From Spirochaeta isovalerica (GTDB lineage: Bacteria > Spirochaetota > Spirochaetia > DSM-2461): a stretch of 64,000 nt of DNA. Positions 43,151-50,716 of the stretch are shown here, piece by piece (within the stretch, counting starts at the first letter, position 1; each line of letters opens with the position of its first letter). The notes below the pieces were generated by a model. The model was not told the origin of the DNA, did no database searches, and saw only the letters and a program-made list of their open reading frames with translations. Both the position numbers and the translations under genes were made by a program. The stretch covers positions 496,001-560,000 of the forward strand of contig NZ_JACHGJ010000002.1 of NCBI RefSeq assembly GCF_014207565.1, given 5' to 3'.

Positions 43151-44449
43151 ATGTCCGAGTTTTTCAAGGTCGTGCTTATCATTAGCGGAATAGTCATGTT
43201 GACCAACATCACATTCTTTCTCAAATACCGTTTCAATATCATCTTTAAAATTTCGCTAACCTTCGGCCTGACTGTAGGTTTAATCGCCATTATGGCTTTC
43301 TATATGGGGATGGAGGGATTGAGTCTGAGAACCTTCCTTGTCATCGTTGTTCCGGGATCTTCAGCTACGATCATTGCTGTTGTCGGACTGGCGGCTTTTA
43401 TCATCAAACCTCTTGGAAAGCTCACAGCTCATGCCGAACAGATAGCCGGCGGAGTCGTCGATCTCGATGATCTGTCCATAAAGCAGAGAGATGAAATCGG
43501 ACAGCTGGCCCGTTCCTTTTCAAAAATGACAGCGGCTCTGCGGGAGAAATCAGTTGTGCTGCAGCAGGTGGCCGAAGGCAATTTCGCCGTTGAAGTCAAT
43601 CTGCTTTCCGACAGCGACGCCCTGGGCCATTCAATCGGAGAGATGACAGAGTCTCTGGGAGATCTGGTTCAGCAGATAACCGATGCCATATATCAGGTCC
43701 GTTCCGGTGCCGATCAGATCGCCATAGGAAGCCAGAATCTCTCGCAGGGCGCTTCGGATCAGGCAGGGACACTGGAAGAGATAACCTCATCGGTAGAGCA
43801 GATGAACAATCAATCCCATGAAAACTCACTGCTGGTAAAAGATGCGAATCGCCTGGCAGGGGAGGCTCGTCAGGAAGCGGAAAACGGTTCCGATGAGATG
43901 ATCAAAATGAAAGAAGCCATGGAGGGGATTAACAGCAGTTCCGGTGAAATTCGGAATATCGTAAAAGTCATCGATGATATTGCCTTTCAGATCAATCTCC
44001 TGGCACTTAATGCCAATGTGGAAGCGGCGAGAGCGGGAAAATACGGGAAGGGATTTGCCGTCGTAGCAGATGAAGTACGGAACCTGGCGGTCAAAAGCGC
44101 CGGGGCTGTAAAGGAAACGACAGATATGGTTGATAAGTCGGCCCACAGAATCGAGGACGGGAACAAAGCTGTCATCAGAACTCTCCAGCAGCTCGAGGCC
44201 ATTGTCAATGCCAGTTCGAAAGTTGCTGATCTGCTCGACAAGATCGCCGATGCGACTGAGAAGCAAACCCGTTCCCTCGATGAAATGACAGCCGGGCTGG
44301 AGCAGGTCAGCCGTGTCACCCAGAGCAACTCCGCCAGCGCCGAGGAGAGCGCCTCGGCTTCCGAGGAACTGGCGGGACAGGCTCTGCAGCTTGAGACGCT
44401 TATGGAACGATTTACGATCCGCGATAGGTATCTCGAATCAGAATATTAA
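43151..44449 (+). CDS. Methyl-accepting chemotaxis protein lacking a periplasmic sensor domain
   Basis: 432 residues. Three closely spaced N-terminal hydrophobic segments (about residues 5-24, 30-53, 62-87) leave almost no extracytoplasmic domain. A HAMP region follows (KPLGKLTAHAEQIAGGVVDL, EIGQLARSFSKMTAALRE), then the signalling domain with tip DDIAFQINLLALNANVEAAR, GKGFAVVADEVRNLAVKSAG, and repeated heptads with likely methylation sites (SASAEESASASEELAGQA). It may sense membrane state, an intracellular cue or work with a partner. Convergent with the two-receiver regulator, 5 bp away. Confidence 0.93.
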   Translation: MSEFFKVVLIISGIVMLTNITFFLKYRFNIIFKISLTFGLTVGLIAIMAFYMGMEGLSLRTFLVIVVPGSSATIIAVVGLAAFIIKPLGKLTAHAEQIAGGVVDLDDLSIKQRDEIGQLARSFSKMTAALREKSVVLQQVAEGNFAVEVNLLSDSDALGHSIGEMTESLGDLVQQITDAIYQVRSGADQIAIGSQNLSQGASDQAGTLEEITSSVEQMNNQSHENSLLVKDANRLAGEARQEAENGSDEMIKMKEAMEGINSSSGEIRNIVKVIDDIAFQINLLALNANVEAARAGKYGKGFAVVADEVRNLAVKSAGAVKETTDMVDKSAHRIEDGNKAVIRTLQQLEAIVNASSKVADLLDKIADATEKQTRSLDEMTAGLEQVSRVTQSNSASAEESASASEELAGQALQLETLMERFTIRDRYLESEY

Positions 44450-44454
44450 AAAAA

Positions 44455-45243
44455 TTACCTGAGCCGGCTCTTCAGCTCTTTAATTTCCTCCAGAAGCAGC
44501 AGCGTTCTGACTGTCGCTTTCAACCTGGCCATAAACACATTGGAGTCGAAGGGTTTTATGATGTAGTCATCGGCGCCGATGAGCAGAATATTGGAGATGG
44601 TTTTGTAATTTTTAACGCTGGAAATCGATATTATGACGTTATCGCTCGATTTCTCCCGGACCTTCATAATCACTTCGTCGCCGGAAACTTCCGGCAGAAT
44701 CAAATCAAGAATATAGATCGCGTAGTTCTTATTGGACGCCAGCAGTTCTTTGGGATCCTTGAAGTAATCGACATTCTGTATTTTATTGAGAGTGAAAATA
44801 TTACGGATAACATTGAGGCTCACCTGGCTGTCGTCGAGTACGGCGATATTGATTTCTCTCAGTTTCGTAACCAGTCGGTCTTCCTTGACGATCGATTGGA
44901 CATAACGATTGAACCGGTCGTAGGAGATGTCTTTTTTATGAATGAAATCCACAACCCCCAGTTTGAACATCTTCTCGTAATCTTCCATGGAGTCGCTGGA
45001 TGAAATCACCATGACGGGGATATCGTTGAATTGAGTCCGCCTCAATCTCTCGACAAATTCCTCTCCCGAGACATCTGCCAGCTCCAGGCCGGTGATTACA
45101 AGATCGACCGGCTCTTTTTTGAGAATTTCCAGTGCCGCTTCGGAGCTGTCCGCTTCATAATGAATCAGTCCCGACTGAGCTGCGATATCCTTGATTACCT
45201 TCCTGAAGAACGATCCTCTTTCTACATGCAATATGTTTATCAT
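44455..45243 (-). CDS. Two-receiver response regulator (first receiver degenerate)
   Basis: 262 residues made of two receiver domains and no output domain. In the first (about 1-122) the acidic pair is replaced by Glu-Arg (HVERGSFF) and the phospho-acceptor position is glycine (LVITGLEL, G52), so it cannot be phosphorylated normally. The second (about 130-250) has the acid pair (AVLDDSQVS), the acceptor Asp (YILDLILPEVSG) and Lys (IIKPFD). The ATG at 45243 is used; an in-frame TTG at 45261 lacks a ribosome site. It follows the pan/coa operon by 45 bp on the same strand and faces an MCP gene, suggesting chemotaxis-like signalling. Confidence 0.9.
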   Translation of the reverse strand: MINILHVERGSFFRKVIKDIAAQSGLIHYEADSSEAALEILKKEPVDLVITGLELADVSGEEFVERLRRTQFNDIPVMVISSSDSMEDYEKMFKLGVVDFIHKKDISYDRFNRYVQSIVKEDRLVTKLREINIAVLDDSQVSLNVIRNIFTLNKIQNVDYFKDPKELLASNKNYAIYILDLILPEVSGDEVIMKVREKSSDNVIISISSVKNYKTISNILLIGADDYIIKPFDSNVFMARLKATVRTLLLLEEIKELKSRLR

Positions 45244-45288
45244 GCTTTCAATTGTAGCCAAATTGCGAAGGCAGTCAAGGATTCCTTT

Positions 45289-45645
45289 TTACTTAATCCC
45301 CTCTTTGATAATCCGGTTGTTTTCATCGAGTAGAGCCACCTGGGGCTTGTGGCCTTTCGCTTCCTCAGAATCGAGTCCGCAATAAGAGCAGATGATCACT
45401 TTGTCGCCTCTCTGCGCCAGTCTGGCTGCAGCTCCGTTGAGACAGACTTCACCTTCTTTGCCATTGATGATATAGGTCGTCAGCCGGGCTCCGTTGTTTA
45501 TATTGAGGATATCGACCTTTTCAAATTCCATCATCCCCACCGCTTTGTACAGTGAAGGATCGATTGATACGGAGCCTTCGTAATTGAGGTCCGCATCGGT
45601 AACGGTGGCTCTATGTAGTTTTGCTTTCAGCATTTCAATAATCAT
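45289..45645 (-). CDS. panD: Aspartate 1-decarboxylase
   Basis: 118-residue pyruvoyl enzyme that makes beta-alanine from aspartate. The self-cleavage site Gly-Ser is in [13 protein letters not shown] (Ser25 becomes the pyruvoyl group), preceded by [29 protein letters not shown] and [15 protein letters not shown] complete the fold. It is the last gene of the pantothenate/CoA operon and overlaps coaX by 4 bp. Confidence 0.97.
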   Translation of the reverse strand: MIIEMLKAKLHRATVTDADLNYEGSVSIDPSLYKAVGMMEFEKVDILNINNGARLTTYIINGKEGEVCLNGAAARLAQRGDKVIICSYCGLDSEEAKGHKPQVALLDENNRIIKEGIK

Positions 45646-46412
45646 TTGTTCAGCTCCTGTGCTTTGTATATCCCGTCAAGAACGAGATCGGGGATTATCT
45701 CGTCGAACACGCCGGAATCCCGATAGAGACCGGAGAAGCCCCCCGTCCCGATAATCATCGGTTTGCCGCCTTCAAAGCTCTCTTTTGTAATCATTCTGGT
45801 AATTTCTTTGATAATTCCGAGATTCCCGAAATAAAGACCTGACTGGATGCTTTCAATTGTCGACCGTCCGCAGGCTTTGGTCGGTTTCACTATTTCCACT
45901 TTCGGCAGTTTCGCCGTTCGCTCTTCCAGCGCCTGCATGGCAATTTTCATCCCCGGTACAATGGCTCCGCCCAGATATTCCCTGTTTTTCGTCAGAACCT
46001 CGATTGTCGTGGCTGTCCCGAAATCGACAATGATAATATCTTTACCGGGGAAAAGGGTATAGGCTCCGATGGCGTCGGCGATTCTGTCCGCCCCAACCTC
46101 ACCGGGGTTGCTGTATTTTATTTTCAATCCCGTTTTCACTCCCGGTTTCAGGGAAAAGGGCTCAAGATCGAAATAATGGCGGCAGCTGTTTTCTAAGGAG
46201 TGATTTAGATCCGGTACGACGCTGCAATAGGCAATGCGGCTGACATCCGAAGGATCGAGTCCGTTTTCTCTTATGACGGAACGGAGGAAAATCCCTATCT
46301 CATCGGAAGAGATCCCCTTATTCATAACTTTTCTGAAACGGAAAATAACTTTATCTTCCTTGAAAAGCCCTCCGTATAACTGGGTATTTCCCACATCGAG
46401 ACATAATATCAT
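45642..46412 (-). CDS. coaX: Type III pantothenate kinase
   Basis: 256 residues from the ATG at 46412, which lies one base after the coaB stop; the longer open frame to 46499 runs inside coaB and is rejected. CoaX motifs: [14 protein letters not shown] (phosphate loop), [34 protein letters not shown] and [15 protein letters not shown]. It phosphorylates pantothenate with ATP and is insensitive to CoA feedback in characterised members. It overlaps panD by 4 bp. Confidence 0.97.
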   Translation of the reverse strand: MILCLDVGNTQLYGGLFKEDKVIFRFRKVMNKGISSDEIGIFLRSVIRENGLDPSDVSRIAYCSVVPDLNHSLENSCRHYFDLEPFSLKPGVKTGLKIKYSNPGEVGADRIADAIGAYTLFPGKDIIIVDFGTATTIEVLTKNREYLGGAIVPGMKIAMQALEERTAKLPKVEIVKPTKACGRSTIESIQSGLYFGNLGIIKEITRMITKESFEGGKPMIIGTGGFSGLYRDSGVFDEIIPDLVLDGIYKAQELNK

Positions 46413-46413
46413 A

Positions 46414-47133
46414 TCAGTTTGATTCTCCTTTTTGTAAACTTTCTGCCTTAGCCTTCCGGTTGTTTTCCGATTGAAGAAAACTGAAGAGCTTTTCGGCAAG
46501 TTCTTCCTTGGTTCCGGTTCTGCAGAGCAGCTCTCCCTTTGGCAGATAGAGCCCGGCCGGATGGACCGATGGCGTGATGTCTCTCAGATTGTTGTGAACA
46601 ACAAGATCGACAAAGCCGCCTTTCAGCTGCTTTGTCACAGCTTCCGCCATCTCCACTTTCGAGTCCGTATCGGTCAGCTTGAAACCGATTACCAACAGTT
46701 CTTTCCCTCTCCGGCTGTAAGTCTTCAGCCTTTGAAGAATTTTGTAATTCCTTTTCAGCCGGAGTATCAGGCCGTCGCTGTCAGAGCTGATTTTCCCTTT
46801 ATCATCAGGGGTGATTCTTTTTCCATCTTCGGTTTCGATATAGTCGACCGTATAATCGCTGACGGCTGCCAGATGAATAATCGCATCAAAATCTTCCGAT
46901 GAAAGGAGCTCTTCAAGCTTTTCATCCAGACTGGCAAAGCTGGTAAAGCTGTACTGTTCCATATCTTTTTCGGGTAGATGGGCTCGCTTGCCATGGAGAA
47001 GTGTCACATCCGCGCCAAGATCTGTCAGTCTATCGGCGATGACCGCACCGGTTTTGCCCGTGGAGAAATTGGTTATGTAGCGGACGCCGTCGATCGGTTC
47101 CTCCGTTCCTCCCGAAGTAATCAGTATCTTCAC
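46414..47133 (-). CDS. coaB: Phosphopantothenate-cysteine ligase (separate CoaB)
   Basis: 239-residue stand-alone ligase, equivalent to the C-terminal half of fused CoaBC. Diagnostic segments are [51 protein letters not shown] and [11 protein letters not shown]. Joins cysteine to 4'-phosphopantothenate. The ATG overlaps the coaC stop by 4 bp. Bacteria mostly have a fused CoaBC, so the split arrangement, as in streptococci and some others, is worth noting. Confidence 0.94.
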   Translation of the reverse strand: MKILITSGGTEEPIDGVRYITNFSTGKTGAVIADRLTDLGADVTLLHGKRAHLPEKDMEQYSFTSFASLDEKLEELLSSEDFDAIIHLAAVSDYTVDYIETEDGKRITPDDKGKISSDSDGLILRLKRNYKILQRLKTYSRRGKELLVIGFKLTDTDSKVEMAEAVTKQLKGGFVDLVVHNNLRDITPSVHPAGLYLPKGELLCRTGTKEELAEKLFSFLQSENNRKAKAESLQKGESN

Positions 47134-47669
47134 AGGGCTTCCTCAATCATTTCGGCCAGAGGAACCGGCTCGGGAGCTCTTCCCTTGCCCACGGTGCCGC
47201 AGGCCAGAACGCCCTCGTCGGGATCGATGATCCGGGCTCCCCATTTTTCCAGAATCTTCAGGTTTTCCTGAACCGCCGGATGCTCCAGCATATTGATATT
47301 CATGGCCGGGCAGATCCAGTAGGGCTTCCTGAAATTGTTGGAGAGAAAGATCGCCGAAAGAAGATCTTCCGCCAGTCCCATCCTGAGACGGGCCAGCGTC
47401 GTCGCCGAAGCGGGGTAGAGGACGATCATATCGGCCCATTCGGAGAGATTGATGTGAGGGATTTCGTAACCGGGATTGAACATATCAGTCAGGACCGGTT
47501 GTCCTGTAATACCTTCCAGTGCGGCAGGACCGATGAATTTCAGAGCGCTTTCAGTCGCGACAGTCTTCACCTCATGGCCTTTTTTCTTAAGGGCCGATGC
47601 GAGAGAGGCCGCTTTGTAGGCGGATATGGATCCGCTGATGCATATGAGTATTTTTTTAGAGGGGGACAT
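47130..47669 (-). CDS. coaC: Phosphopantothenoylcysteine decarboxylase (separate CoaC)
   Basis: 179-residue flavoprotein of the HFCD family. Visible are the N-terminal ILICISGSISAYKAASL, the catalytic-histidine region EIPHINLSEWADMIVLYPAS, the PAMN motif (CPAMNINML) and the ACGTVGKGR loop with the catalytic cysteine. It makes 4'-phosphopantetheine. It overlaps panC by 14 bp and coaB by 4 bp. Confidence 0.95.
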   Translation of the reverse strand: MSPSKKILICISGSISAYKAASLASALKKKGHEVKTVATESALKFIGPAALEGITGQPVLTDMFNPGYEIPHINLSEWADMIVLYPASATTLARLRMGLAEDLLSAIFLSNNFRKPYWICPAMNINMLEHPAVQENLKILEKWGARIIDPDEGVLACGTVGKGRAPEPVPLAEMIEEAL

Positions 47670-48417
47670 TGTCTATCAACCTCGCTTTTCCGAGAAAAAC
47701 GGCACCGAATATCCGTCCTTCCTTTTCTTTCAGATAATCCACTTTCATTCCCAGGGACTCCAGCTCCGCTTTCATCTCATTGATGCTTTTCCCAGAAGTG
47801 ATGATTCTGTTGAAGTTAGGAGCGATCTCCAGCTCTTCGGGAGTCAGCATCTTGTTCCGGGAACTCATGGCCAGTCCGCTCTCCTCTCTGACAATGGGGC
47901 AGGGGATGATTTCCGTATCGAGGAAAAACGCTTCGGCCATGCCGGCGATAAGGCGGTACTGCTGCCAGTCTTTCTCTCCGAAATAAGCCCTTGTCGCTTT
48001 CGTGATATTGATCAGTTTCATAACGACAGAGAGAACGCCGTCGAAGTGGCCCGGTCTGGCGGTTCCGCACAGATCCTGCGAGTAATCAGTTTCAATGAGT
48101 TTGTATTTATAACCGTCGCGGTACATATCTTCATAGGAGGGGTAGAGGAGATAATCGACTCCCGCTTCCTCGAGCTTCCGCACATCTTCATCCCAGGTCA
48201 GCGGGTAATTATTGAGGTCGTCGGGATTGTTGAACTGGGTCGGATTGACGAAGATGGAAACGGCCGTCAGGTCATTCTCTTCCATCGATGCTTTTACCAG
48301 ACTGATGTGGGCGTCGTGAAGGGCTCCCATTGTGGGCACCAGTCCGACAGAGCGTCTTTCCCTTTTATGATACCTGAAAATGTCTCTCCATTCTTCTATG
48401 GATCTGATGATTCTCAT
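47656..48417 (-). CDS. panC: Pantothenate synthetase
   Basis: 253-residue ATP-dependent pantoate-beta-alanine ligase. Signatures: VGLVPTMGALHDAHISLVK (HxxH of the nucleotidyl-transferase fold; Ala replaces the common Gly), SIFVNPTQFNNPDDLNNYP, FGEKDWQQYRLIAGM and MSSRNKMLT (KMSKS equivalent). It shares one base with panB and overlaps coaC by 14 bp. Slightly short compared with about 280 residues in Escherichia coli because the C-terminal part is reduced. Confidence 0.97.
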   Translation of the reverse strand: MRIIRSIEEWRDIFRYHKRERRSVGLVPTMGALHDAHISLVKASMEENDLTAVSIFVNPTQFNNPDDLNNYPLTWDEDVRKLEEAGVDYLLYPSYEDMYRDGYKYKLIETDYSQDLCGTARPGHFDGVLSVVMKLINITKATRAYFGEKDWQQYRLIAGMAEAFFLDTEIIPCPIVREESGLAMSSRNKMLTPEELEIAPNFNRIITSGKSINEMKAELESLGMKVDYLKEKEGRIFGAVFLGKARLIDNVPL

Positions 48418-49205
48418 TAACTGTAGCTCTCCTCTTCTGCAGGAAAGGAGCGATCCTTGACCGTCCTGTCGTATTCGTTAAGGGCTGTTTTGATTGTTTC
48501 AAAGCCCTTCATATAAGTTCTTACGAATTTAGGCTGGAATTTATTGTTGAGCCCGAGCATATCCTGAAGAACCAGAACCTGTCCGTCGCATCCGTTCCCG
48601 GCTCCTATGCCTATGGTCGGTATGGTGAGTTTCTGCGATATGGCCTGTCCGATCGGGGCCGGCACGCATTCGAGAACCACGGCGAAGCAGCCCGCCTCTT
48701 CCAGAGCCACCGCTTCCTCCATAAGCTCTCGTGCCTTTTCATCGCTCTTTCCCTGGACTTTATATCCGCCGAGCTGATGGACCGATTGGGGCGTCAGGCC
48801 GATATGGCCCATGACCGGAACACCGGAATCGACAATGTGACTGATAATATCACCGTGCCCCGCATATCCTTCCAGTTTGACCGCATTGGCTCCGGCCCGC
48901 ATGATTTTCTCAACCGCTTCCATCGCCGGAACCAGTCCTTTGCGGAAGCTGAGAAAGGGCATATCGCCGATGATAAAGCCATTGGGGGCGCCTCTCCGTA
49001 CGGCTGCCGTATGCAGGGCCATCAGTTCCGTGTTGGCGGGAAGTGTGCTGTCATAGCCGTGCATGGTCATGGCCAGGCTGTCTCCCACCAGTATGCAGTC
49101 TATATCTGTTTCTTCTATAATCGCCGCGCTCCAGCTGTCGTAGCAGGTGATCATGGATATGGGTTTATTCTCATTTTTGTATTTTCTGAAATCGAGTGTC
49201 GTCAT
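48417..49205 (-). CDS. panB: Ketopantoate hydroxymethyltransferase
   Basis: 262-residue TIM-barrel enzyme that adds a formaldehyde unit from methylene-tetrahydrofolate to 2-oxoisovalerate. Metal ligands and family motifs: ISMITCYDSWSAAIIEET, CILVGDSLAMTMHGYDSTLP, FIIGDMPFLSF, AVKLEGYAGH, MGHIGLTPQSVHQLGGYKVQ and IGIGAGNGCDGQVLV. It overlaps the PanG-like gene by 4 bp. Confidence 0.98.
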   Translation of the reverse strand: MTTLDFRKYKNENKPISMITCYDSWSAAIIEETDIDCILVGDSLAMTMHGYDSTLPANTELMALHTAAVRRGAPNGFIIGDMPFLSFRKGLVPAMEAVEKIMRAGANAVKLEGYAGHGDIISHIVDSGVPVMGHIGLTPQSVHQLGGYKVQGKSDEKARELMEEAVALEEAGCFAVVLECVPAPIGQAISQKLTIPTIGIGAGNGCDGQVLVLQDMLGLNNKFQPKFVRTYMKGFETIKTALNEYDRTVKDRSFPAEEESYS

Positions 49206-49912
49206 AAATTCCCTCCAGTAAAAACGGTAGATGCGAAAGACCGGTAGACGTTCTGATAGAGGTCGCCTTCCAGAGCCTGGAGATTCCTCTCAACAGTCTC
49301 TTTGTCCCTCCGGGCCAGAGGTCCGGTCAGAGCATCGGTCCAGTTGCTTTTCAGGTTTTCGAATGTCTGTTCCATATAGGGAATCAGCAGCCTGTCGTCC
49401 AGTTCCAGCTTCTCGTCGAAATCGCTGAAAGCTTTCTGCCACAGCATGGTGGTAAAGTTCCCGCTGAGAACGCAGAGACTGTGATAGAGCGATTTCATCC
49501 GGAAATCCATGGCCTGAACGGGGTTAGGCAGTTCGGGCAGAACATCGCGGAGAGACATCTTCCCCTTTTCGTGAATGAAAGGGATGGTCCTGTATTTTTC
49601 CAGACTGTACAGTTCTTTTGAAAATGTCATCAGGGGATGGATCGAGGGGATTCCTTCGAGAAAGAGGCTTCCGGAAAAATGGATGAGGGGCATCTCTTTC
49701 AGACCGGGATTCTCTTCGGCAAATGAAGCGATGGCATCGTCTCTGATCAGGAGGAAAACGGCTCTGGAGTTTTTGAGATAGTCAGAAGGGTCTTCTGAAT
49801 TGGCCTTGCGGGACCACTGTTTATAGGGGATTCCGCTCAGCTGAAGGTAGCGCGCAAAGTGCGTGGCCATGCGGCCGTCTCCCACAATGGCGCAGGGGCG
49901 TGTTTTATTCAT
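49202..49912 (-). CDS. panG: DUF2520-type reductase, probable ketopantoate reductase (PanG-like)
   Basis: 236-residue Rossmann-fold protein (CAIVGDGRMATHFARYLQL at the N-terminus; FLLIRDDAIASFAEENP; LIHFSGSLFLEGIPSIHPLMTF is the DUF2520 core). The alternative ketopantoate reductase PanG known from Francisella belongs to the same type of family, and no panE or ilvC-like gene is present. As the first gene of the pan/coa operon, overlapping panB by 4 bp, it is the natural candidate for reducing ketopantoate to pantoate. AGGACAGG lies upstream of the ATG. The symbol rests on context plus family. Confidence 0.72.
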   Translation of the reverse strand: MNKTRPCAIVGDGRMATHFARYLQLSGIPYKQWSRKANSEDPSDYLKNSRAVFLLIRDDAIASFAEENPGLKEMPLIHFSGSLFLEGIPSIHPLMTFSKELYSLEKYRTIPFIHEKGKMSLRDVLPELPNPVQAMDFRMKSLYHSLCVLSGNFTTMLWQKAFSDFDEKLELDDRLLIPYMEQTFENLKSNWTDALTGPLARRDKETVERNLQALEGDLYQNVYRSFASTVFTGGNL

Positions 49913-49937
49913 GGTACCTGTCCTTATAGATCAAGTC

Positions 49938-50066
49938 CTGTGAAAATCTTTGCCTGCTTTCATCTTTGCTACAGGCCCTGCGTTATCCGGTGCTCATTTA
50001 CATTCGTAAACTCCGCGCCGGATGCCTTGGTCCTGAAACAAATATTTCAGCATCCAAAGATTTTCC
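49938..50066. repeat. Structured intergenic element with nested inverted repeats
   Basis: About 130 bp between the panG-like gene and the thioesterase gene. GAAAATCTTTG (49942-49952) pairs perfectly with CAAAGATTTTC (50055-50065), CCTGT (49938-49942) with ACAGG (49971-49975), ATCCGGTGC (49985-49993) with GCGCCGGAT (50015-50023, one wobble), and TTTAC (49997-50001) with GTAAA (50006-50010). The CATTTAC-N4-GTAAACTCC core resembles intergenic elements I have seen in many gammaproteobacterial genomes, so this may be a dispersed repeat. No second copy found in this window. Confidence 0.55.
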
Positions 50067-50209
50067 AACGTTATTGTAAATTCCGGAGGTTTTTGAGATT
50101 GCCTGCCGACGGCTCGGCGTCTCTTCCGGGATTTCCTGTGTTCTATATACTCCTGAACCGGGGAAAAGTCAAGGATTTAACAATATCTGTTTTCATATAT
50201 AATGGAATA

Positions 50210-50716
50210 ATGAAATACACAATTAAATCGAAACAGAACAATTCCAAAATGTGCCTGGTCTGCGGTACCGATAATAATCTGAGCCTGAAAGCCAGGTTTT
50301 ATGAGACAGAGAATGATGAAGTCGTCGCTCTTTTTACCCCACGGGACCATCATCAGAGTTATCCCGACAGGCTGCACGGCGGTATGGCTTCGGCTATACT
50401 CGATGAAATCATCGGCCGGGCCATCATGTCCCGCTATGAAGATACGGTATGGGGCGTAACGGCGGAGCTCACCCTTCGCTATAAGAAGCCGGTTCCTCTC
50501 AATCAGGAGCTCAAAGTTGTCGGCAGGATAACATCGGAACGGGGCGCTATTTTTGAGGGTTCCGGGGAAATCATTCTCCCTGACGGGCAGGTGGCCGTTT
50601 CAGCCACGGGCAAGTACCTGAAGATGGCGATCGATAAGATTTCATCGAAGGAATTTGCTGATAACGAGTGGTTTCTCGTCGATGATGAGACTCCTGTCGA
50701 TGAGGTCGAGGTTTAA
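50210..50716 (+). CDS. Hotdog-fold thioesterase (PaaI/YiiD-like)
   Basis: 168 residues. The ATG at 50210 is chosen because the open frame upstream of it lies within the structured intergenic element and has no protein-like composition. The hotdog core is seen in HHQSYPDRLHGGMASAILDE (the LHGG segment with the catalytic-site Asp/Glu downstream), WGVTAELTLRYKKPVPLNQ and GRITSERGAIFEGSGEI. The N-terminal MCLVCG may bind metal. Acts on acyl-CoA or acyl carrier thioesters; the acyl group cannot be told. It overlaps the convergent APC gene by 4 bp. Confidence 0.88.
   Translation: MKYTIKSKQNNSKMCLVCGTDNNLSLKARFYETENDEVVALFTPRDHHQSYPDRLHGGMASAILDEIIGRAIMSRYEDTVWGVTAELTLRYKKPVPLNQELKVVGRITSERGAIFEGSGEIILPDGQVAVSATGKYLKMAIDKISSKEFADNEWFLVDDETPVDEVEV

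Noticed and set aside
49859-50209. N-terminal extension of the thioesterase frame
   Set aside because: Encodes a Cys/Phe/Pro-rich segment produced by the structured intergenic element and overlaps the panG-like gene; the ATG at 50210 gives a normal hotdog protein.
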